A stretch of 64,000 bases of DNA from Archangiaceae bacterium (GTDB lineage Bacteria; Myxococcota; Myxococcia; Myxococcales; Myxococcaceae): contig JADJNS010000039.1 of NCBI GenBank assembly GCA_016714225.1, positions 1-64,000 on the forward strand. The letters are read 5' to 3'. The translations under genes and the position numbers were made by a program. The notes under the pieces were generated by a model, which worked only from the letters and a program-made list of their open reading frames with translations, was not told the DNA's origin and did not search any database. Positions 58,863 to 64,000 of this stretch are shown piece by piece (the first letter of the stretch is position 1; each line of letters starts with the position of its first letter).

Positions 58863-59360
58863 TCAACCGCAGTCGGGCGTGCCGCCGTCGCTCGGCTGCA
58901 GGTTGGTGCCCGTGAGCGAGAGAGGACGGCAGTAGGGCATCTCGACGTCCCACCGGGCCTTCGCCCCTTCGGCGCACGCGCGCTCGACGGCGCTGCGGTT
59001 GACGCCCAGCCGGCAGGCGTCGACCGCCCCTCCGTCGCAGACCTCGGCGCAGGCGGCCTCGACCGCGTCGGGGCAGAACCCCAAGAGCACCTCTTGATTG
59101 AACGCGTTGTTGCAGTCGGCCCACCAGGTGACGGGGTCGACGGCACCGGCGTCGCGCAGCTTGTTGCACTGCCGCACTCCCAGGTCGTGAATGCGCAGGG
59201 TGGGGTTCTTCCGCCCGTCGGGCAAGAGCCCCGGCTCGGGCAGCACGAAGCGCGGGGCGGTGGCGAGCTCCCAGCAGCGGTCGCCGCCCGGCACCACCTC
59301 GCGAGGCGGGCACGCGGCGAGCGACAGTGACAGCGAGACCAGCGGCCAAAGGCGCCTCAC
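58863..59360 (-). CDS. Hypothetical Cys-rich lipoprotein beside the Het-C-like gene
   Basis: 165 residues. GTG 59360 gives RRLWPLVSLSLSLAACPP, a lipobox. The mature part has about ten Cys (CWELATAPRF, RQCNKLRDAG, WWADCNNAFNQE, GFCPDAVEAACAEVCDGG), probably disulphide-bonded. No family recognised. The start overlaps the stop of the Het-C-like gene as GTGA, so both are made together. In toxin/immunity logic it could be the partner or inhibitor of the Het-C-like protein, but this is inference. Confidence 0.72.
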   Translation of the reverse strand: MRRLWPLVSLSLSLAACPPREVVPGGDRCWELATAPRFVLPEPGLLPDGRKNPTLRIHDLGVRQCNKLRDAGAVDPVTWWADCNNAFNQEVLLGFCPDAVEAACAEVCDGGAVDACRLGVNRSAVERACAEGAKARWDVEMPYCRPLSLTGTNLQPSDGGTPDCG

Positions 59361-60868
59361 GGTGCGAACGCCTCGAGCCGAACGTCGCGCTTCGCCAGCA
59401 TCGGCCACGCGCTGCTGGTGCACCGCTCGAGCAGCGGCGCGAGCTTCTTCGCCTCGAAGGCCGAGCCGAGCTGGTCGCTCGGGTGCAAGAGGAAGCGGCG
59501 CCGCAGCCGCTCGAACCCGTCTTCGTCGGGCACCGCGCTGCCGAAGTGCCACTCGAGCACCCGCGCCGACAGCTCGGTGGCGAGGTGGCAGGCGAGGCTG
59601 AAGCGAACCTGCTCGTCGGCCCGGTCGGGCGGGTGGTCTTTGCTCAACAGGGTGTGGTGGGGCAGGGGCTTCTTGCTCGGGTCGTTGAGCTCGCGCGCCA
59701 GCTTCTGCGCCATCGCCGCGCGCACCGCCTCGCCGAGGTAGCGCATGCGGCCGGCGCGCGCCCACTGCGCGGCCTCGGCGCCGTCGTAGGTGCGCAGCAG
59801 GTTCGCTCCGGCGGCGAACGCGTCGCCTCGGCCATCGAGCCAGCCGGCGAGCATGTTGCGCGCGGCCCTGCCCATCGACTGGAAGAGGCCGGTCACCACG
59901 TCGTCGACCCTGGCGAACAGCCGCAGCGCTCCGGCGGTCAGCGGCGCTCCCGAGACGTCGATGATCGAGAAGACCAGGTCGAGCTCTCTCTCGGTGCTGA
60001 CCTTGGTGCCCATCGACTCGAGGTAGCGGCTGTAGAGCGAGAGCAGCGAGCAGGTGGTGTCTTGCTTGTCGAACACGGTGGAGACCAGCGGCGTCTGGGC
60101 GGCGCTGTCGGCCTGCCACCAGCCGGGCAGCAGCGGCTGGTCGGGGTCGACCGACGAGGGGCGGTCGAGCGGGGTGTACACGCCGCGCGCCAGCGCCGGG
60201 TCGAAGGGCCACACCCGGGGGTCGCAGTTCATCAGCGCGACCAGCGGCTCGGCGAGGTGCCCGCGCTCGTGCACCGCCCACAAGAGCAGCTCGACGTAGT
60301 TGGTGTGCGCGAAGAAGTCGGCGATGGAGTGCAGCGCGCGGCCGAGCGCGCTGGCCTGCACCGGGGCGAGGCGCGCCGCCCTGCTGGTGTCGACGAGGGT
60401 GCTCATCTCGAGCCGGGTGGCGATGGAGTCGAGCGAGCCCTTCACCGTACGCGCGACGTTGGTGCCGTCGTATTCCTGGTCGGTCTCGAGCAGCACGTCG
60501 AGGTGGTCGTGGTTGGTGTACGTGCCGAAGTCGGCGGCCGAGGTGAGCTGCCTGCAGAGGTTCATCGCGTCGGCGGCGAGCCCGGCGTCGCGGCGCGCCA
60601 GCCGGCCCACCACCTCGTCGGTCTTCTGCGCCCAGTACTCGACGAAGAAGGCGTGGGTGCGGTCATCGACCGCCGCCACGTAGTGCCCGGCTTTCGGGTT
60701 CGAGAAGAAGTCGGTGAAGCAGCTCACCTGGTTGGTGTCGTTGAGCCAGCTGCCCCGCGAGAGCAGCGGAAAATACTTGGTGGGGCGGTCGAGCCCGCTG
60801 CCGCCGAGCCGCGCCTCGGCGAGCACGCACGCCTGCCAGAGAATCTGGTCATGAATGGGTAGGTCCAC
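59357..60868 (-). CDS. Het-C-like / zinc phospholipase-C-like protein
   Basis: About 503 residues. The segment SALGRALHSIADFFAHTNYVEL carries HxxxDxxxH, as in the Het-C family and bacterial zinc-dependent phospholipase C. A second His/Asp cluster (YTNHDHLDVLLE) lies upstream. The rest is helical (RFSLACHLATELSARVLEW near the C-terminus). No signal peptide is obvious. Het-C proteins act in cell-cell incompatibility in fungi and are sometimes encoded as bacterial toxins. Start uncertain: GTG 60868 chosen, TTG 60907 or GTG 60901/60886 possible. The Cys-rich lipoprotein is coupled downstream. Confidence 0.7.
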   Translation of the reverse strand: MDLPIHDQILWQACVLAEARLGGSGLDRPTKYFPLLSRGSWLNDTNQVSCFTDFFSNPKAGHYVAAVDDRTHAFFVEYWAQKTDEVVGRLARRDAGLAADAMNLCRQLTSAADFGTYTNHDHLDVLLETDQEYDGTNVARTVKGSLDSIATRLEMSTLVDTSRAARLAPVQASALGRALHSIADFFAHTNYVELLLWAVHERGHLAEPLVALMNCDPRVWPFDPALARGVYTPLDRPSSVDPDQPLLPGWWQADSAAQTPLVSTVFDKQDTTCSLLSLYSRYLESMGTKVSTERELDLVFSIIDVSGAPLTAGALRLFARVDDVVTGLFQSMGRAARNMLAGWLDGRGDAFAAGANLLRTYDGAEAAQWARAGRMRYLGEAVRAAMAQKLARELNDPSKKPLPHHTLLSKDHPPDRADEQVRFSLACHLATELSARVLEWHFGSAVPDEDGFERLRRRFLLHPSDQLGSAFEAKKLAPLLERCTSSAWPMLAKRDVRLEAFAP

Positions 60869-60984
60869 TGGCGGCCGATGAGACACGCCCGCGCGTGGCA
60901 CCGCCAAGATTTGGCGGAGTTTCGGGGCTGACGGGAACGCGTCGAAGACGGCACAGAACTCATGCGGCGCGCGGTTTCAGTGGC

Positions 60985-61488
60985 ATGGTGCGGCGAATGC
61001 CCCCCCTCACCGAGGTCGCGCGAACCCCGACGTTCCGTCTCGCCCGCTCGGGCAAGCTGGTGGTCGCGGTGTACCACGGGCCCGGCACGGTGAGTGACCT
61101 CGACGCCCTGGTCGCGCTGCAGCTGAAGGTCATCGCCGAGCTGGGCAGTCAGGTCTCGATGACGGTCATCACCACGCTGCGCGAGATGCCCAAACCCGAG
61201 GTGCGCGAGAAGGTCGTGGCCGTCGGCCGCGAGCACCCCGAGCTGGGCAAGGGGGCGCTGCTGGTGCTCACCGCCAAGGGCATCGGCGCGGTCTTGTTTC
61301 GGACCTTCATGGCCGCGACCGGCCTGCTCAGCCACACCGTCAGTCAGGTGACCACGGTGCGCACGGTGGCCGAGGCAGTCGAGGCGCGGCGCGCCGAGCT
61401 GGGGCTGCCGTCGGACGCGGCGGTGGCCGCGCTCACCGCCGAGATCGAGGCCTACAGCGTGGTGCCTGACGCGCTGAAGGCGAAGTGA
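60985..61488 (+). CDS. Hypothetical cytoplasmic protein
   Basis: About 167 residues from ATG 60985 (ATG 60997 possible). No family recognised. An alternating pattern (LVVAVYHGPGTVSDLDALVA, QVSMTVITTLREMPKPEV, GALLVLTAKGIGAVLFRTFM) suggests an alpha/beta fold, perhaps STAS-like. No signal or membrane segment. It diverges from the Het-C-like operon across about 115 bp and converges with dapD, 18 bp away. Function unknown. Confidence 0.68.
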   Translation: MVRRMPPLTEVARTPTFRLARSGKLVVAVYHGPGTVSDLDALVALQLKVIAELGSQVSMTVITTLREMPKPEVREKVVAVGREHPELGKGALLVLTAKGIGAVLFRTFMAATGLLSHTVSQVTTVRTVAEAVEARRAELGLPSDAAVAALTAEIEAYSVVPDALKAK

Positions 61489-61506
61489 AGCCGGCCCCGC
61501 GAGCGC

Positions 61507-62328
61507 TCACACCGAGACGCCGAAGTCGCGCAGCGCGGCGTTGAGCGAGGTCTTCTTGTCGGTCGACTCGGTGCGCTTGCCGATGATGAGCGCGCACGGC
61601 GTCAGGTACTCGCCGGCGGGAAACTTCTTCGGTCGCATGCCGGGGATGACGACGCTGCGCGCCGGCACCCGGCCCTTGGTGACGACTTCTTGCGGGCCGG
61701 TGACGTCGATGATGGGCGTCGAGGCGGTGAGGGTGACGCCGGCGCCCAGCACGGCTTCTTCTTCGACCACCACGCCCTCGACCACGATGCAGCGGCTGCC
61801 GATGAACGCGCCGTCTTCGATGATGACCGGAGACGCGGTGGCGGGCTCGAGCACGCCGCCCAGGCCCACGCCGCCGCTGAGGTGCACGTTCTTGCCGACC
61901 TGCGCGCAGCTGCCCACGGTGGCCCAGGTGTCGACCATGGTGCCGCTGCCGACGTACGCGCCGATGTTCACGTAGCCGGGCATCACCACCACGCCCTTCT
62001 CGCAGAACGCGCCGTAGCGAACCGTGCCGGGCGGCACCACCCGCACTCCCGCCGCCTCGAGGTTCTGCTTGAGCGGCACCTTGTCGTGAAACTGGAAGGG
62101 GCCGACGTTCATCACCTGCATCGGCTGCAGCCCGAAATAGAGCAGAATCGCCTCTTTCACCCAGGCGTTCACCCTCCACCCGCCGTCGCCCTTCACCGCG
62201 ACGCGCAGCTCACCGCGGTCGAGCCTGGCCAGCGTCTCGCGCACCGCATCGGCGTGCGAGCCGGTCTTCAGCAGCGCGCGGTCGGCGAAGGCGGCAGAGA
62301 CGAGTGACGCGAGCTCGGTGTCGTTCAT
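61507..62328 (-). CDS. dapD: 2,3,4,5-tetrahydropyridine-2,6-dicarboxylate N-succinyltransferase
   Basis: 273 residues. Succinyl-CoA-dependent step of the diaminopimelate/lysine pathway, needed for peptidoglycan. N-terminal helical domain with RVNAWVKEAILLYFGLQPMQ, then a left-handed beta-helix: VMPGYVNIGAYVGSGTMVDT, VGSCAQVGKNVHLSGGVGLGG and IIEDGAFIGSRCIVVEGVVV. The C-terminus (YLTPCALIIGKRTESTDKKT) is typical. Length and motifs fit the enterobacterial-type enzyme well. Monocistronic on the minus strand, 21 bp after the YjbQ gene. Confidence 0.95.
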   Translation of the reverse strand: MNDTELASLVSAAFADRALLKTGSHADAVRETLARLDRGELRVAVKGDGGWRVNAWVKEAILLYFGLQPMQVMNVGPFQFHDKVPLKQNLEAAGVRVVPPGTVRYGAFCEKGVVVMPGYVNIGAYVGSGTMVDTWATVGSCAQVGKNVHLSGGVGLGGVLEPATASPVIIEDGAFIGSRCIVVEGVVVEEEAVLGAGVTLTASTPIIDVTGPQEVVTKGRVPARSVVIPGMRPKKFPAGEYLTPCALIIGKRTESTDKKTSLNAALRDFGVSV

Positions 62329-62349
62329 GCCGGCGCGTCTAACCGAGTT

Positions 62350-62778
62350 TCAGGTGCCCAGGTAGTGCAGCGCGAGCTCGCGGCGGTGCGGTGCGTGGCG
62401 GTGCTCCCAGACATAGACCGACTGCCAGGTGCCGAGCAGGCAGCGGCCCTCGCGCACCGGTATCGCGAGCTGGGTCTGGGTGAGCGCCGAGCGCACGTGC
62501 GAGGGCATGTCGTCGGGGCCCTCGGCGTCGTGCTCGAACAGCGGGTCTCCGTCGGGCACCAGCTTCGAAAAGAACCGCTCGAGGTCGCCGCGCACGTCGG
62601 GGTCGGCGTTCTCTTGCACCAGCAGGCTCGCCGAGGTGTGGCGAATGAAGACGGTGAGCAGACCCTCGCGCGCGCCGATTTCCGCCAGCCACGCTTGCAC
62701 CGCTCGGGTGGCGTCGAAGAAGCCGCGGCCTTTGGTCGCGACGGTGACGGTGTGCAGCGCCTGGCGAAGGGTGCTCAT
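62350..62778 (-). CDS. YjbQ/UPF0047 family protein
   Basis: 142 residues. Family marks: GLLTVFIRHTSASLLVQENA, DPDVRGDLERFF, the His/Glu set FEHDAEGPDDMPSHVRS, and LLGTWQSVYVWEHRHAPHRR. YjbQ proteins have a metal-binding site and some show weak thiamine-phosphate synthase activity; the true role is unsettled. ATG 62778 overlaps the stop of the upstream membrane-protein gene as ATGA. dapD follows. Confidence 0.93.
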   Translation of the reverse strand: MSTLRQALHTVTVATKGRGFFDATRAVQAWLAEIGAREGLLTVFIRHTSASLLVQENADPDVRGDLERFFSKLVPDGDPLFEHDAEGPDDMPSHVRSALTQTQLAIPVREGRCLLGTWQSVYVWEHRHAPHRRELALHYLGT

Positions 62779-63359
62779 GGGGCGACGGTGCGGGTCTCAC
62801 CCGACCACAGACGCGTAACCTCGAGGGGGCGGCCGCTCAAGCGTGACAGCTCGCGGCCCAGCGGCAACAACAGCGCCTCGGTGTCGAGGGCCCGGTCGTC
62901 GGGGCCCCACGCGTCGGGCGCCTCGAGCCGGGTACCGTCGCTGAGCGAGAGCTCGAGGGTGGCCCAGCTGCGAGGGGTGCGCGCGTCGGTGCCCGCGCCA
63001 CGGCGCACCTCGAGGGTGAGGGCCTTGAGCGAGGCCAGCGGCACGATGCGCAGGGTGGGCCAGGTCTGGGTGGCGCTGAAGCCCGAGACCACGCCGGCGT
63101 CGAGGTCAATCACCAGGTGGGTGCCGGCGGCGGCGCGGCGCGCGCTGCGCAGCAGGGCGAGCAGGCCGAACACCACCACCACCGAGAGCAGCACGATGAG
63201 CGGCACCAGCACCCAGAAGAACTCGCGGCTGACCTTCGGGGCCGAGCCGGCGAGGGCCACGATGATGGCCGCGGCGGTGAACACCACCAGCAGGCGCTTG
63301 AGCGCCTCGCGCACCTCGAGGCGACCGGCGCGGGCGAGCGTGAGGCGCGAGCCGGGCAC
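62775..63359 (-). CDS. Hypothetical membrane protein with two helices
   Basis: 194 residues. Two membrane segments close together (LVVFTAAAIIVALAGSA and FFWVLVPLIVLLSVVVVFGLL), then a cytoplasmic beta-rich domain (GTHLVIDLDAGVVSGFSA, ATLELSLSDGTRLEAPDAW). This layout recalls small PH-domain-like membrane proteins, but the match is weak. GTG start. Coupled by ATGA to YjbQ. Function unknown. Confidence 0.68.
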   Translation of the reverse strand: MPGSRLTLARAGRLEVREALKRLLVVFTAAAIIVALAGSAPKVSREFFWVLVPLIVLLSVVVVFGLLALLRSARRAAAGTHLVIDLDAGVVSGFSATQTWPTLRIVPLASLKALTLEVRRGAGTDARTPRSWATLELSLSDGTRLEAPDAWGPDDRALDTEALLLPLGRELSRLSGRPLEVTRLWSGETRTVAP

Positions 63360-63466
63360 GAAGGCCGCGACGCTCCACCCGCCGGGCAGCGGCGAAGTGG
63401 CGGTGAATGCTGAGATTTCGGTCGCTGGCGAAATGGGGGAGGCCCTGGTTCGTTGTCGATACAGCG

Positions 63467-63718
63467 ATGAAGCTGGCCTCGGTAAAGAATTTCCTCAAGG
63501 ACTCTTCGGTGGCGAAGTGGCGCAAGGCGCTGCTGCTGGGGGCGATCGCGTACGCCGTGTTTCCGTTCGACGCGATTCCCGACACCATTCCCCTGCTGGG
63601 GTGGCTCGATGACCTGGGGTTTCTCTCCATCGCGGTGGCCGCGGTGTGGCGCGACGTGAAGCGGCACAGCCAGCTGCTCGAGGCGCGCCCGGTCAAGACC
63701 TTCAGCACGGTGCGCTGA
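63467..63718 (+). CDS. YkvA/DUF1232 family membrane protein
   Basis: 83 residues from ATG 63467. The core LLLGAIAYAVFPFDAIPDTI followed by PLLGWLDDLGFL is the hallmark of DUF1232/YkvA, small inner-membrane proteins of unknown role. ATG 63407 would add 20 residues unlike the family. Free-standing and divergent from the membrane-protein/YjbQ pair. Confidence 0.85.
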   Translation: MKLASVKNFLKDSSVAKWRKALLLGAIAYAVFPFDAIPDTIPLLGWLDDLGFLSIAVAAVWRDVKRHSQLLEARPVKTFSTVR

Positions 63719-63788
63719 GCCATCGGGTTGGTGCTGCGGGGTCGAGGCGAGTCGGTCTATGACTCGTGGCTCATCAAAGGAGCCACAC

Positions 63789-64000
63789 ATGCGCCAGACC
63801 CTTCTCCGCTGCGCCGTCGCGTCGGTCGCCCTCGTCTTCTCTTCGGTCGCTTTCGCCGAGAGCCCCAAAGAGGCGGTCAAGAGCGCCAAAGAGACGCTCG
63901 ACGACTTCAAGGAGAAGGACGCGGAGCTCAAGAAGCACCTCGAGCAGGCGGTCGCCTACGTGGTGCTGCCGCGGGTGCAGAAGGGCGGCTTTCTGGTGGC
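63789..64000 (+). CDS. SYLF-domain (Ysc84-like) secreted protein, 3' end outside window
   Basis: Start of a gene cut by the window edge. The signal peptide RQTLLRCAVASVALVFSSVAF ends near AFAES. A charged helix follows (KEAVKSAKETLDDFKEKDAEL), then KKHLEQAVAYVVLPRVQKGG, the usual opening of the SYLF lipid-binding domain. SYLF domains bind phosphoinositides or related lipids in eukaryotes; bacterial exported versions have no settled role. Confidence 0.75.
   Translation, partial: MRQTLLRCAVASVALVFSSVAFAESPKEAVKSAKETLDDFKEKDAELKKHLEQAVAYVVLPRVQKGGFLV

Noticed and set aside
58405..59349. Minus-strand frame reading through the palindrome array (repeated ETRHLVS-like peptide)
   Set aside because: It overlaps the real lipoprotein in another frame and shows no signal or domain; the peptide repeats follow from the DNA palindromes.
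1..64000. tRNA, rRNA, insertion sequences, integrases or phage genes
   Set aside because: Looked for on both strands by eye; no cloverleaf, rRNA segment, transposase motif or terminal inverted repeats with target duplications were found.

Overview
This window is a very GC-rich stretch of bacterial chromosome: nearly every codon of the real genes ends in G or C. The gene content points to the Myxococcota (myxobacteria and relatives). The evidence is a myxobacterial-type sigma-70 factor translationally coupled to a Ser/Thr kinase, a second eukaryote-like kinase, a TolQ-TolR-TolR motor operon like the gliding AglRQS set, paired DUF1552/DUF1592 genes, RCC1-repeat lipoproteins, FecR-TPR and PEGA proteins, and many lipoproteins with Gly/Ala/Ser/Thr stalks after the lipobox. 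The genus cannot be told from the sequence. No rRNA, tRNA, CRISPR, transposase, integrase or phage gene was seen.

Layout. 1-3.3 kb: end of an alpha/beta hydrolase, then a minus-strand ECF sigma/FecR-TPR/outer-membrane-type operon. 3.4-8 kb: minus-strand operon RCC1 lipoprotein, DUF1592 c-haem lipoprotein, DUF1552 Tat-exported protein. 8-10 kb: lipoprotein GH10 xylanase. 10.7-15.2 kb: acyl-chain cluster (membrane hexapeptide acyltransferase, diverging from ACP, carboxyltransferase and fatty acyl-AMP ligase). 15.2-20.2 kb: FG-GAP protein with a possible pore-forming-like C-terminus and two FtsX/MacB-type permeases. 20-22.5 kb: acyl-CoA dehydrogenase and a VapBC pair. 22.6-27.7 kb: surface beta-propeller lipoproteins and a TPR-PEGA protein. 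27.8-32.6 kb: sigma factor, zinc-finger kinase and a UvrA2-type ATPase. 32.6-41.7 kb: amidase, a two-kinase sensory module, barrel protein, Ser/Thr kinase and GspE-N-like protein. 41.8-45.6 kb: TolQ/TolR motor genes and a stray TolR paralogue. 45.6-52 kb: housekeeping and membrane genes (DedA, Lon-N, START, Aer-type PAS, NAD synthetase, FecCD permease). 52-55.7 kb: four-gene operon of sigma, anti-sigma, secreted caspase-like protease and carboxypeptidase-regulatory lipoprotein. 55.7-61.5 kb: unknown lipoproteins, an ArsR/VOC operon, a palindrome array and a Het-C-like protein. 61.5-64 kb: dapD, YjbQ, YkvA and the start of a SYLF-domain gene.

The gene sets act in three themes. One is envelope stress or surface signalling: three sigma factors, each coupled by a 4-bp overlap to a membrane or zinc-binding regulator. 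The second is the cell surface: stalked lipoproteins, propellers, xylanase and barrels. The third is acyl metabolism.

Two cautions apply. Six long genes in the first 32.4 kb carry one-base (or one CG-unit) frame breaks, mostly in short base runs, while none was seen in the second half; these look more like consensus errors than decay. Many starts are GTG or TTG with weak ribosome binding sites, so several N-termini are choices. The most unusual unexplained structures are the phased palindrome array at 58.42-58.52 kb, a 37-bp palindromic element inside two coding genes, the caspase operon, and the kinase that ends after its phosphoacceptor domain.
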